Shown here piece by piece: positions 23,041-31,430 of a DNA stretch of 40,562 nt (position 1 is the first letter of the stretch; each line of letters opens with the position of its first letter). Source of the stretch: Gemmatimonadaceae bacterium (lineage in GTDB: Bacteria; Gemmatimonadota; Gemmatimonadetes; Gemmatimonadales; Gemmatimonadaceae); contig JADGQU010000002.1 of assembly GCA_017881545.1 (NCBI GenBank), positions 1 through 40,562 of the forward strand, given 5' to 3'. The notes beneath the pieces were generated by a model. That model had not been told where the DNA came from. It saw only the letters and a program-made list of their open reading frames with translations, and searched no databases. A program made the position numbers and the translations under genes.

Positions 23041-24645
23041 ATGTCCCGACCCAGAAAGAGCTTGCTGTTCGGCCTCGCATTGATCCCGCTGATGGCCGGC
23101 GGCTTCGTATTTCAACAACACGAGAACCAGCAAGGTGCTCGCTTGCTGGACCAGGTCCTCAACATTGTGTCCACCCGCTTCGTCGACACCGTTGACGCCG
23201 CCACGCTTTATGAAAAGGCGGCGCGCGGGCTCGTCCACGAGCTGAACGATCCCTACAGCGTCCTGCTCTCCCCGAAGGAGCTTTCCACCTTCAATGCGCA
23301 GACGAATGGACGCTACGCCGGCATCGGAATGGAGATCGCCGAGACACAGGGTTTCATCACCGTTCAGCGCGTTTTCCCGCATACACCGGCCGAGGGTGCC
23401 GGCGTGCAGGAAGGCGATCGCATCAACTTCATCGACACGACCAATACCCGCGGCTGGACAGTCTCGCAGACGTCCGATGCGCTCAAGGGAAGTCCTGGCA
23501 GTAAGGTTTTGGTCAAGTTCTCACGTCCCGGCGTGCCCGAGTTGATACCGATCACTTTCACCCGTGCGGTCATCACCATCCCGGCCGTTCCTTACGCCAT
23601 CATGCTCGACAACAAGGTTGGGTATGTCCCGCTTCTCCAGTTCAACGAGAGCGCGAGAGACGAGCTCGAGAGCTCGATCGCCCGCTTGTCGCGCGAGGGC
23701 GCGCGCGGAATCGTCATCGATCTGCGTGGGAATCCCGGCGGCATCCTCGATCAGTCGCTGAGCGTCAGCAATCTCTTCCTCAAGAAGGGACAGCAGATCT
23801 CGAGCATCCGGGCCCGCAACGGTGAGAACCAGAATTTCGTCGCCAGCGATGATCCAATCGCGCCGACGATTCCGCTGGTGCTCCTCACCGACGGAAGAAG
23901 CGCCTCGGCTTCAGAGATCGTCGCCGGTGCACTCCAGGACCACGACCGCGCTCTCATTGTCGGCACGACTTCGTTCGGAAAAGGCCTCGTGCAGTCGGTC
24001 TTCCCGCTCGAGGGCGGTTACGCGCTCAAGATGACGACCGCGAAGTGGTACACTCCGAACGGCCGTTCCATCCAGAAGGAGCGGAAGCTTCTTCCGAGCG
24101 GTGAGTTTGTGGAAGTGATGCCCGATTCTCTGGAGACCGATTCGGTCCGCCGGTCTCGCCCTGTGTTCAAATCGGACGCCGGCCGCATCGTTTATGGTGG
24201 CGGGGCTATCACGCCCGACATCATCGTGCGTCCCGACACATTGACCACCGCGGAACAGAAGGTGTTCAACGCCTTTGCTCCGAAGACCACCGATGTGAGA
24301 GCGACGCTCATGGACTACTCGCTCGAGCTCAAGAAAACGGTCCGCCCTGACTTTACCGTACCTCCGGCATGGCGCGAAGAGTTCTATCGCCGCCTTCAGG
24401 CTAAGGGAGTCACGATTGATCACGTGCAGTACGAGCAGGCGGGGCCGGAGATCGATCGACTGCTTGGCAATACCGTCGCGCGGTTGGCGTTCGGAGATTC
24501 CACGGCCAAGCGTCGCAGCGTTCCGGAAGACAATCAGCTGATGCACGCGTTGCAGGTTCTCAAGCAGAGCGCCTCCCAGAAGGATCTCTTCCTTATCGCT
24601 CAGCGGGAACAGGCATTGGCGGCGTCAGCGTCCGCTCGTCCCTGA
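23041..24645 (+). CDS. S41 family C-terminal processing peptidase (CtpA-like)
   Basis: This 534-residue serine protease acts in the cell envelope. The N-terminus has a signal anchor (about 6-24, SLLFGLALIPLMAGGFVF). A PDZ domain covers about 88-175 (GRYAGIGMEI, VQEGDRINFIDTTNTRGW). The S41 catalytic domain contains VIDLRGNPGG (225-234), DGRSASASEIVAGALQD with the likely nucleophile Ser289, and TSFGKGLVQ with the general base Lys314, 25 residues on as expected. A C-terminal part (about 400-534) follows. Such enzymes trim or degrade proteins from their C-termini; substrates here are unknown. The ATG follows 113 bases of intergenic DNA without a clear ribosome binding site; a strong terminator follows the gene. 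Confidence 0.92.
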   Translation: MSRPRKSLLFGLALIPLMAGGFVFQQHENQQGARLLDQVLNIVSTRFVDTVDAATLYEKAARGLVHELNDPYSVLLSPKELSTFNAQTNGRYAGIGMEIAETQGFITVQRVFPHTPAEGAGVQEGDRINFIDTTNTRGWTVSQTSDALKGSPGSKVLVKFSRPGVPELIPITFTRAVITIPAVPYAIMLDNKVGYVPLLQFNESARDELESSIARLSREGARGIVIDLRGNPGGILDQSLSVSNLFLKKGQQISSIRARNGENQNFVASDDPIAPTIPLVLLTDGRSASASEIVAGALQDHDRALIVGTTSFGKGLVQSVFPLEGGYALKMTTAKWYTPNGRSIQKERKLLPSGEFVEVMPDSLETDSVRRSRPVFKSDAGRIVYGGGAITPDIIVRPDTLTTAEQKVFNAFAPKTTDVRATLMDYSLELKKTVRPDFTVPPAWREEFYRRLQAKGVTIDHVQYEQAGPEIDRLLGNTVARLAFGDSTAKRRSVPEDNQLMHALQVLKQSASQKDLFLIAQREQALAASASARP

Positions 24646-24675
24646 TTAGAATAGGGAGATAGGAAGCAGAATTCC

Positions 24676-24714
24676 AAAGCTCCGGCGGGTTCGTCCCGCC
24701 GGAGCTTTTTTCCC
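24676..24714 (+). terminator. rho-independent terminator after the CtpA-like gene
   Basis: The arms AAAGCTCCGGCGGG (24676-24689) and CCCGCCGGAGCTTT (24695-24708) are 14-bp perfect complements around a TTCGT loop and run into a T tract. The A-rich left side lets it also serve the convergent lipoprotein gene, whose stop is at 24715. Confidence 0.95.
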
Positions 24715-25473
24715 CTAAGGCCAGCGGTGCTTATTGGAGTATTTGCTGCCGAATATCTCGAGCAGCGTAGGCTTCGGATCCTCCGTCCGAACGATAGCGT
24801 CCAGCCTGTCGGCGAGCATGATCGGTCGTGTGAACTGCCGGTATCTTCGGTAGCTGTGGCAGAAGCAGAGCGGTCCTTTGCGGGTAAGGTCTCCCAGCAG
24901 AATGTCGGGCTCCCCGAAGATCGTGAGGGCGTAGAAAAAATTGAGAGTGCGCGATCTCGGCAGGTCGCTTTGCCGGACGTTCCGGGGAAGGCTGCCATGC
25001 TTTCCCCACTGGACATCGATCGCGACCTGAGACCGGGGCCACGGGGTGTGAAGTGTCATCCCGTGCCAGTAGGTCCAGACATCGGTAGGGGCGTAAGTCG
25101 AGTCATAGCCTACCCATACAACCTCTTCGTCGGTCGGGACCGTGAACGGAATCCACGACCCGTGGATGTCGTCCCGCCATAGTAAATGGTAGGCAATTAC
25201 CCGCCGGATCGGGTGCAGAACGGCCACTACGCGTTCCAGCGGGAACGTTTCATCTGGTTGTAGGTACAAGACCGGTGCTAGGCGCCGTGCGAGGAGTGCT
25301 CCGCTATCCGTCGGTGCAAGGGCGTCAGGCAGATTGGCCGGTCGGAGCGGTATGTGGGCATGCGGGCCACAGGCAGTAAGAAAGCTGAGGGCCAGCCCGA
25401 CGCAGATCCGCTCGCGAATCTCGATGGCTCTTCTTCTCAATGGATTAGCCGTCAAGAACGTCCACCTCACCAT
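24715..25473 (-). CDS. hypothetical lipoprotein
   Basis: The product is 252 residues. An Arg-rich n-region is followed by a hydrophobic segment ending in a lipobox-like FLTAC (Cys35). The mature part is rich in aromatic residues and has motif-like stretches VIAYHLLWRDDIHGSWIPF, DVWTYWHGMTLHTPWPRS and VAIDVQWGKHGSLP, with several His and Trp that could bind metal or carbohydrate. I recognise no named family. The ATG at 25473 gives an unusually long n-region; a later non-ATG start is possible. It is convergent with the CtpA-like gene, and the shared hairpin at 24676-24708 probably ends both transcripts. Confidence 0.65.
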   Translation of the reverse strand: MVRWTFLTANPLRRRAIEIRERICVGLALSFLTACGPHAHIPLRPANLPDALAPTDSGALLARRLAPVLYLQPDETFPLERVVAVLHPIRRVIAYHLLWRDDIHGSWIPFTVPTDEEVVWVGYDSTYAPTDVWTYWHGMTLHTPWPRSQVAIDVQWGKHGSLPRNVRQSDLPRSRTLNFFYALTIFGEPDILLGDLTRKGPLCFCHSYRRYRQFTRPIMLADRLDAIVRTEDPKPTLLEIFGSKYSNKHRWP

Positions 25474-25517
25474 GCGACGCCTACCGCGCAGCGCCGTTTC
25501 GAGTAACTGGAGAGCTC

Positions 25518-25727
25518 ATGCGCAAGCCACGTCCGAACGCGTACAATCCCGCCCAAGCCCTGTTTCTGATTAGCAACGACCGCCACGGATCTCCACTCAG
25601 CTGCCCTTCGTGCGCTGGATCGATCGAGCGCGACCCGCACCAGATTCCTCCGCCACCCTATGCGCACGTGACTCTCCGCTGCAAGAGCTGCGGGCGTTCG
25701 GCGCACTATGTCGCAGGCGCGGCCTAG
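25518..25727 (+). CDS. zinc-ribbon miniprotein
   Basis: The product is 69 residues with two CxxC knuckles (CPSCAGS at about 29-35 and CKSCGRS at about 55-61) that should bind one zinc ion. The N-terminus is Arg/Pro-rich (MRKPRPNAYNPAQAL) and the stretch between the knuckles is Pro-rich. The four cysteines and spacing are typical of small nucleic-acid-binding or chaperone-like zinc ribbons, but no exact family is recognised. A GGAGAG just upstream supports the ATG at 25518. It is divergent from the lipoprotein gene, 44 bp away. Confidence 0.7.
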   Translation: MRKPRPNAYNPAQALFLISNDRHGSPLSCPSCAGSIERDPHQIPPPPYAHVTLRCKSCGRSAHYVAGAA

Positions 25728-25777
25728 GGTCATGGTCTGTTGCACAAAACTTGCCCTCCTCAGTGAGCGCCGGATGG

Positions 25778-25890
25778 ATAATGCGTCACGCGGACCAGAA
25801 TCCGGCGAAGCGACAAGATCTCTTAACTGTCGCTAGCCTGTCGTAGACGCTTCACAGATTGCCCTGCTGGGGATTGAGAGGATTAGTTAA
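25778..25890 (+). promoter_or_regulatory. possible promoter and leader of the cold shock gene
   Basis: GATAAT (25778-25783) is a near-consensus -10 element; the nearest -35-like sequence, TTGCCC (25752-25757), is 20 bp away, which is long. A start near 25790 would give a leader of about 100 bases, in line with the long structured 5' leaders of cspA mRNAs. A GAGAGGA ribosome binding site sits at 25876-25882. Confidence 0.4.
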
Positions 25891-26100
25891 ATGGCACGCA
25901 TCACTGGAACGGTCAAATGGTTCAACGACGCCAAGGGATTTGGCTTCATTTCACGCGAGGGTGGCCCGGACGTCTTTGTCCATTTCAGCGCGATCAGTGG
26001 ATCCGGTTTCAAATCTCTTGCTGAGGGCGATAAGGTCGAGTTCGAGGTAGTCCAAGGTCAAAAGGGACCCCAGGCCGCGGACGTCACGAAAGCAACCTGA
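25891..26100 (+). CDS. cspA: cold shock protein, CspA family
   Basis: This 69-residue single cold-shock domain is the normal length for the family. RNP1 is KGFGFISRE (15-23) and RNP2 is VFVHFSAI (28-35); the aromatic residues that stack on single-stranded nucleic acids are in place. It binds mRNA and single-stranded DNA in the cytoplasm as an RNA chaperone. A good ribosome binding site precedes the ATG and a strong terminator follows, so it is a one-gene unit. Confidence 0.96.
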   Translation: MARITGTVKWFNDAKGFGFISREGGPDVFVHFSAISGSGFKSLAEGDKVEFEVVQGQKGPQAADVTKAT

Positions 26101-26121
26101 CCGTTTCGATTCCGTCCGAGG

Positions 26122-26150
26122 AAAAAGCCCCGCTGAGCGGGGCTTTTTTT
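26122..26150 (+). terminator. rho-independent terminator after cspA
   Basis: The arms AAAAAGCCCCGC (26122-26133) and GCGGGGCTTTTT (26137-26148) surround a TGA loop and end in seven T. It insulates cspA from ligD, whose GTG start lies 28 bases further on. Confidence 0.95.
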
Positions 26151-26178
26151 GCATCACGCTTCTCATCAAGAGGACACC

Positions 26179-28299
26179 GTGACAGCGACGCGCACCAGGA
26201 AGGTTGAGGCAGCATTGTCCCAGCCGAAGCTTTCGTTCAAGGCCCTCGAGCCGATGTACGCCAGCATCGGCACGGAAATCCCAGGCAAGGGTTGGACTTT
26301 CGAGCCCAAGTACGATGGCATCCGCGTTCTCGCCTATGTGTCGTCCACCGACATGAAGCTCATTACTCGGAACGGTAAGGACAAAGCGGCACAATTCCCC
26401 GAGATCGTGGGCGCCCTGAAGAGGCTTGCGTCCGAGACCAGGCGCTCGTTCATCCTCGACGGCGAGATCGTGGCGTTAGTCCACGGAGAGCCGGCAAGGT
26501 TTCAGGAGCTCCAGAGTCGCATGCACCTCAAGGAAACGCACTTGATCCAGCGACTCTCGGTCGAGACTCCGGCGGCGCTCATTCTCTTCGACATCCTCCT
26601 CGATGGCGACGAGGCTCTCATCCCGGAACTTTGGACGGAACGGCGCACGCGCCTCCTCAAGCGGGTCGGCAAGCGGACATCGACACACCTGCGCGTGACC
26701 GATTCCATCGAGGACGATGGAAAGAAAATGCTCGAGAAAGCTCGCCGGCAGGGTTGGGAAGGCATCATCGCCAAGCGCATCGATTCCCGCTACGAGCCGG
26801 GAAAACGGACGCGATCATGGCTCAAGCTCAAAATCGAATTTCGGGAGGAGTTCGTGGTCGGCGGCTACACTGAGCCGCGGAACAGCCGCGAGCACATCGG
26901 CGCCCTGCTGCTCGGCTACTTTGACGGAGACCGGCTCATCTACGTCGGCCACACCGGTGGAGGCTTCACCCGTGAGGAGCTGAACGACATGTACAAGCGC
27001 CTAAAGCCCCTCGAAAGAAGAACATCACCATTTGAAGAGACCCCGAAAACCAATGAAAAGGCTCATTGGGTGAAGCCTGAAGTCGTGGTGGAAGTGAAGT
27101 TCAGCGAATGGACCGCCGATCGCCGCTTGAGGCAGCCCATTTTCGTTGGCGCGCGCGACGACAAGGACGCAAAGGATGTCGGGATCGAGGCTCCAAGCGT
27201 ACAGCGTAAGACAATTCGGGACGGTACCATAGCCAAGCGTCGAGCCCGGCTGAGTGTCAACGCTCGGGCAAAAAGCCCCTCGAACACCTCGGACGCGAAG
27301 ACCTCGGCGTCGAACGCTGGACGCTCCCGGATCGGGTCTGTCAAACAATCAAAAATCGACACGAGCGGCACTATTGGGCAGCTCTCGGCGATCGAGGAAG
27401 CGGGCGGGGATGGGATCCTCGACTTCGGGCACGGAAAAACCCTCAAGGTCTCAAACCTCGACAAGGTCTTTTTCCCCAAGGAGAAGTACACAAAAGGGGA
27501 CTTGATGCGGTATTACGCGCGCGTGGCGGACTTCATACTTCCGGCGATCCAGGATCGCCCGCTCGTTCTGAAGCGATTCCCCAACGGAATAGACGGGGAA
27601 GGCTTCTACCAGCACAAAGCTTCAGAGACCACGCCGCTTGGGGTTCGGGTCGAAGTAATAACAACCGAGGATGGGGAGAAGCAGCCTCGGATCGTCGGTA
27701 GAGACCTCCTCACGCTGCTTTATACGGTCCAGCTGGGGGCCATCTCCGTCGATCCATTGCATTCCCGCGTTCAGTCATTGGACTACGCGGACTACACGAT
27801 CCTCGACCTGGATCCGGGTCCGCGCGCCAGCTTTGCCCGCGTCGTTGAGGTCGCGCGCTGTGCCAAGGAAGTCATCGATGGATTCGGGCTGCACGCGGCA
27901 ATCAAGACTTCCGGATCGACGGGGTTGCATATCTATCTACCACTTCCGCCAAAAACGCCAAACGAGGCGGCAATGATCGTCGCGCAAATGATCGCCACGA
28001 AGGTAGCGGACGCTCATCCGAAGGAGGCGACGATCGAGCGCTTCGTCAAATCGCGCGGAGCCGCAACGGTTTACGTCGACTACCTGCAAAATATTCGGGG
28101 GAAAACCGTGGCCGGTGTTTATTGCGTTCGGGCGAAGCCTGGAGCGACGGTCTCGACTCCGCTCAAATGGAGCGAGCTGGCGGATGATCTCGACCCGCGC
28201 GACTTCCACCTCGGCAACGCGGCCGAGCGTTTTGAAAAAGTTGGGGATATCTGGAACGAGGCGATGAGGAAGAAGAATTCGCTTCGCGCGCTCGTTTAG
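26179..28299 (+). CDS. ligD: DNA ligase D, ligase plus polymerase domains
   Basis: The product is 706 residues. It repairs DNA double-strand breaks by non-homologous end joining, normally with Ku. The N-terminal ATP-dependent ligase (about 20-345) has the adenylated Lys44 in EPKYDGIRV, the ILDGEIV motif, EGIIAKRIDS and WLKLK. A basic low-complexity linker spans about 355-415. The C-terminal primase-type polymerase (about 425-700) has KRFPNG, the catalytic pair Asp543/Asp545 in LDLDPGP and KTSGSTGLHIYLPL. There is no phosphoesterase (3'-end processing) domain, and no Ku gene in this window. The GTG at 26179 is set by an AAGAGGA ribosome binding site; the frame is open further upstream but into the cspA terminator. 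Confidence 0.93.
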   Translation: MTATRTRKVEAALSQPKLSFKALEPMYASIGTEIPGKGWTFEPKYDGIRVLAYVSSTDMKLITRNGKDKAAQFPEIVGALKRLASETRRSFILDGEIVALVHGEPARFQELQSRMHLKETHLIQRLSVETPAALILFDILLDGDEALIPELWTERRTRLLKRVGKRTSTHLRVTDSIEDDGKKMLEKARRQGWEGIIAKRIDSRYEPGKRTRSWLKLKIEFREEFVVGGYTEPRNSREHIGALLLGYFDGDRLIYVGHTGGGFTREELNDMYKRLKPLERRTSPFEETPKTNEKAHWVKPEVVVEVKFSEWTADRRLRQPIFVGARDDKDAKDVGIEAPSVQRKTIRDGTIAKRRARLSVNARAKSPSNTSDAKTSASNAGRSRIGSVKQSKIDTSGTIGQLSAIEEAGGDGILDFGHGKTLKVSNLDKVFFPKEKYTKGDLMRYYARVADFILPAIQDRPLVLKRFPNGIDGEGFYQHKASETTPLGVRVEVITTEDGEKQPRIVGRDLLTLLYTVQLGAISVDPLHSRVQSLDYADYTILDLDPGPRASFARVVEVARCAKEVIDGFGLHAAIKTSGSTGLHIYLPLPPKTPNEAAMIVAQMIATKVADAHPKEATIERFVKSRGAATVYVDYLQNIRGKTVAGVYCVRAKPGATVSTPLKWSELADDLDPRDFHLGNAAERFEKVGDIWNEAMRKKNSLRALV

Positions 28300-28305
28300 A
28301 GCGTT

Positions 28306-28614
28306 CTAGCGGCCGCTGTTGCTGACTTTACGGAGCGGCAGCTCCATCTGTCCGCCTGTGGGCTCGCTGTGCTTTGCAGCATCGCCGAAGATCGGATCGC
28401 TCGACTCGTCAACCATATGAGTGAGCTTGTAGTAAAAATGGAGCGAGTGAATCGGAGCCATGAAGCTACGGTTACCGGCGCGAGATATCGCGACGGCTTC
28501 TTCACGCACTCGGCGGGGCAGATCGCGCGCCGCTGGAAGTGCAAGAAGACGCTGTATCTCTGTGCTGTCTCGTGCGAGCAACGCTGCGCACAAACTATCG
28601 AGATAAGCGAGCAT
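28306..28614 (-). CDS. hypothetical protein
   Basis: The product is 102 residues from the ATG at 28614; a longer reading from 28665 is possible. The N-terminal half is helical (LAYLDSLCAALLARDSTEIQ, RRVREEAVAISRAG), with a HSLHFYYKLTHM segment in the middle and a polar C-terminus. No family is recognised. It is convergent with ligD, with six bases between the stops, and lies downstream of the Nudix-like regulator on the same strand across a 117-base gap. Composition resembles its neighbours. Confidence 0.55.
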   Translation of the reverse strand: MLAYLDSLCAALLARDSTEIQRLLALPAARDLPRRVREEAVAISRAGNRSFMAPIHSLHFYYKLTHMVDESSDPIFGDAAKHSEPTGGQMELPLRKVSNSGR

Positions 28615-28701
28615 AGGTACCGGGCTCCCAGTTACAGGGTGTTTAGCCTTATGTACACATTGCAACTAATACACCGCTGCCGCAAGAGGTTCCGTAGGCA
28701 A

Positions 28702-28721
28702 GATCGGGTTAAATACCGATC
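28702..28721 (-). terminator. weak hairpin after the Nudix-like regulator gene
   Basis: GATCGG (28702-28707) and CCGATC (28716-28721) can form a 6-bp stem with an 8-base AT-rich loop, 11 bases past the stop of the minus-strand regulator gene. There is no T tract, so it may only stabilise the 3' end. Confidence 0.3.
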
Positions 28722-28731
28722 TGTTACGGTA

Positions 28732-29403
28732 TCAGGGATAGAGAAAATCGAACCTCACACCCCGATGGGGCCTACGCTTTTTCTTCGGTAAATACTGGAA
28801 GAGTTGAGCGGGTCTGCCCCGGCCTTCACTACGCCATTCGTCCATAGGTTCGACGAGCCAGGCGGCCTGGAGGGCACGACGGAAGCTCGCTTTGTGCAAG
28901 CGTTTACCAAGGAGCAACTCATACATATGTTGCAGTTCACTTAGGGTAAACGTCGCGGGGAGAAGTCTGAATGCGATTGGCGCTTGATCGAGGCTGCCTT
29001 CGATGGCTTTGGTGGCACCCTCGACCATGGCGCGTTGCCTGGGAGCGAGAGGCGGCAGCTCCGTAACCTGGAACCAGGCGTAGCCTGTACGGGGTGACGC
29101 GGTATCGTGGGGGACGAGCCCGAGGTAGGCCACCGACACTTCAGCTTCGCTCGGGTGCCGCTTCCCATCACCAAACGCCCCGATCTGCTCCATCCATGCT
29201 GGCGGTTCGCCGAGCGCATCTTTCGCGACGGTGGCTGCGGCGGCGGCGAGCGTTTCACCGGCTTGCGGAGTTCGCCACGGAACCGACCATCGCTCCCGCT
29301 CACTCGAGTTCCGCACCAACAAGATGGCGAGCTCATTGCCCGTCGCCGTCGCCAGAACTGCATCGACGGTATGAGGGGTGGCTCTGGAAGGGCGTTCGCG
29401 CAT
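28732..29403 (-). CDS. Nudix-related transcriptional regulator, NrtR-like
   Basis: The product is 223 residues. An N-terminal Nudix fold (about 10-140) has lost the catalytic box: the usual REXXEE glutamates are replaced in GETLAAAAATVAKDALG, so it should bind rather than hydrolyse its ligand. The C-terminal winged helix (about 148-223) has the NrtR pattern (LLPATFTLSELQHMYELLLG, LHKASFRRAL). NrtR proteins sense ADP-ribose-type nucleotides and repress NAD genes; here the ligand is inferred only. A palindrome within the promoter suggests autorepression. No NAD biosynthesis gene is next to it. The ATG at 29403 is the first in frame. Confidence 0.8.
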   Translation of the reverse strand: MRERPSRATPHTVDAVLATATGNELAILLVRNSSERERWSVPWRTPQAGETLAAAAATVAKDALGEPPAWMEQIGAFGDGKRHPSEAEVSVAYLGLVPHDTASPRTGYAWFQVTELPPLAPRQRAMVEGATKAIEGSLDQAPIAFRLLPATFTLSELQHMYELLLGKRLHKASFRRALQAAWLVEPMDEWRSEGRGRPAQLFQYLPKKKRRPHRGVRFDFLYP

Positions 29404-29414
29404 CGTAGTGCGAA

Positions 29415-29435
29415 TTAGTCACTTTCTGTGACTAA
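29415..29435. promoter_or_regulatory. palindromic operator of the Nudix-like regulator
   Basis: TTAGTCAC (29415-29422), five bases and GTGACTAA (29428-29435) form a perfect 8-bp inverted repeat centred 22 bases before the start codon at 29403. On the minus strand it fills the spacer between a TTGACT -35 element (29442-29437) and the -10 region ACTAAT/TAATTC. A bound regulator would block RNA polymerase. Confidence 0.75.
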
Positions 29436-29513
29436 AGTCAAGGCCGCTACGGTTGAATTCTTTGCGGAACGACGGCGCGCTTAGCGGGAAATGTCTGGAA
29501 GCGAGCGACTAGT

Positions 29514-29543
29514 GATATAACGATGCGATGATCGAATCGTCAA
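29514..29543 (-). promoter_or_regulatory. possible distal minus-strand promoter
   Basis: TTGACG (29543-29538), an 18-bp spacer and TATATC (29519-29514) point towards the Nudix-like regulator gene, with a leader of about 105 bases before its ATG. No open reading frame of note lies in that leader. The region from 29436 to 29639 has no gene on either strand that I can support. Confidence 0.4.
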
Positions 29544-29639
29544 CAGAAAATTTTGGCGAATTTTTTTTGTTGGCACGTCAATGATTCCAGCCACAGCCTT
29601 CGTAGAAACTTCCGGCGCGCTGGCGGAAAACGGATCGGC

Positions 29640-31430
29640 TCAGGGACCCCGGGCCGCTCTCTCCTCGCCTGTGCCGCGGCTCACATATGGCGGGATGCTG
29701 ATCGGCAGGTGACCGGAAATCGCCGACGTTCCGAGCAGCGCTCGCGCTGCTGCCGTTTGCGAAACCGGGAAACCACCCCACGCAACGAGATACGCGCTTA
29801 CCCAGGGAAGCTGCTGAAACAGATAAGGATTCCCGAACGCGACCACGATTGGCTTTCGCCCGCGCTGGACGAGCGTCTGCACGAAATCCGTGAACGCCTG
29901 CGGCGCGCTGGCTGTAAGCGCATCCCAGCTTTGTCCTACGTAGGAGCTGACTATCGTTACATCAGACGAATCGGCCGCCGCGATCAGTCGTGGGTAGTTG
30001 AGAGTGGCGTCCTCCGTCGCGACAAATTCAGTCCGCAGATTTGGCAGGCCTGTCCTCAGCTCCCCATTGAATGCGTTCCCTGCGGGAAGGTCGGCCCGGC
30101 GCGCGAGCGTGATGGAAAGAACTCGCGCGCTGGATACGGCGAGTGGAACCTGCCTGAGCGAATCCTTGACGAGGGTGATCGATTTCTCGGCCACTCGTTT
30201 CGCGATTTGCAGGTTGGAACTGTCCCCGACAAGAAACCGTAACGCGCTCAGGTCGACCAGCTTGCTTTGTGCGAGACCCAGCTTGCGCTTTGTCTCGAGC
30301 ACTCTGCGGACCGATGAATCGAGGCGAGCTTCCGTGTACCGCCCCTCCGCTATGCCCGCGACGACGGCATCGATCGTCTGCGGCACATCGAGCGGCTGAA
30401 TGAGAATGTCGATTCCGGCGGCGATCGCCCGCTTCACTGCCTCTGCCGAGCCGAACTGATCCAGAACCCCACGCATGTCCATCGCGTCGGAGATGATGAG
30501 GCCGCGAAATCCCATCTCACCACGGAGGAGTCCGGTCAAGACCTTGGACGAGAGTGTTCCAGGTACGCCGGACGAATCCAGCGCGGGCATCGCACCATGG
30601 AATGACATGATCGCGCCCACGCCACCATTGACCGCCGCCCGGAACGGCACGAGCTCCACGGTGTCGAGCCGGCTTCTGCTTGCCGTCACCACTGGCAACG
30701 CCAGGTGTGAATTGACGCCAGTGTCGCCGTGACCGGGAAAGTGCTTCCCTGTCGCGATCATGCCGTGATCCTGCAGGCCATGAATGAACGCGACACCCAT
30801 TTGCGCGGCGAGGTGAGGATCCTCGCTGTAAGAGCGCGTATTTATGACGGGGTTGTCCGGATTGTTGTTGACGTCGAGCACGGGCGCGTACGCGATGTGG
30901 ATTCCAAGCGCCCGCCCTTCCAGCGCGGTGAGACGCCCTTGTTCATAAGCGAGCGTCGTGTCTCGCGTGGCGCCAATTGCCATCTCGGGCGGGAACACGA
31001 TCGCTCCTCCGAGATCGATCGCGTTGGGCACGAAATACCCGCCACGCGCACGGAATCCGGCGCCCGCTTCCAGGTCCGCGCCGAACAGCAAGGGAATCTT
31101 GCTCATCGATTGGAGCGCATTCAGCTTGGCGGCCACTTCGATGGGCGAGCCAACGGAGATTGTGAAACCTCCTACTTTGTCCTGCTGGACATATTGCGAC
31201 AGTCGCCGCCATTGGGGCGAATCACCGGATACGTAATCGCCGAACAGGCTCGGCCACACGAGCTGTGCTGCCTTCTCGCGCAAGGTCATCGAGGAAAGAA
31301 CCGAGTCGGTCCAGCGCGCCGAGGTGGTCCCCGTTTGTACGGAGCCGCCTGAGTTGGTGCCCATCGTCGTGCAGCTCGCCACCAGGAGAACGAGCGCTAA
31401 CGCAGGCAATCCCTTCAACTTGTGCATCAT
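29640..31430 (-). CDS. glycoside hydrolase family 3 lipoprotein, NagZ-like beta-N-acetylglucosaminidase
   Basis: The product is 596 residues. A lipoprotein signal peptide ends at Cys20 (LVASC). The GH3 barrel carries the NagZ signature loop GKHFPGHGDTGVNSH with the His general-base motif, and the nucleophile Asp in LIISDAMDMRGV. A second, C-terminal alpha/beta domain (about 400-596) is present, as in the two-domain Bacillus NagZ. The enzyme likely removes N-acetylglucosamine from peptidoglycan fragments outside the cytoplasm. The ATG at 31430 overlaps the stop of the YggX-like gene (TGATG), so the two are coupled and belong to the desaturase operon. Confidence 0.87.
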   Translation of the reverse strand: MMHKLKGLPALALVLLVASCTTMGTNSGGSVQTGTTSARWTDSVLSSMTLREKAAQLVWPSLFGDYVSGDSPQWRRLSQYVQQDKVGGFTISVGSPIEVAAKLNALQSMSKIPLLFGADLEAGAGFRARGGYFVPNAIDLGGAIVFPPEMAIGATRDTTLAYEQGRLTALEGRALGIHIAYAPVLDVNNNPDNPVINTRSYSEDPHLAAQMGVAFIHGLQDHGMIATGKHFPGHGDTGVNSHLALPVVTASRSRLDTVELVPFRAAVNGGVGAIMSFHGAMPALDSSGVPGTLSSKVLTGLLRGEMGFRGLIISDAMDMRGVLDQFGSAEAVKRAIAAGIDILIQPLDVPQTIDAVVAGIAEGRYTEARLDSSVRRVLETKRKLGLAQSKLVDLSALRFLVGDSSNLQIAKRVAEKSITLVKDSLRQVPLAVSSARVLSITLARRADLPAGNAFNGELRTGLPNLRTEFVATEDATLNYPRLIAAADSSDVTIVSSYVGQSWDALTASAPQAFTDFVQTLVQRGRKPIVVAFGNPYLFQQLPWVSAYLVAWGGFPVSQTAAARALLGTSAISGHLPISIPPYVSRGTGEERAARGP

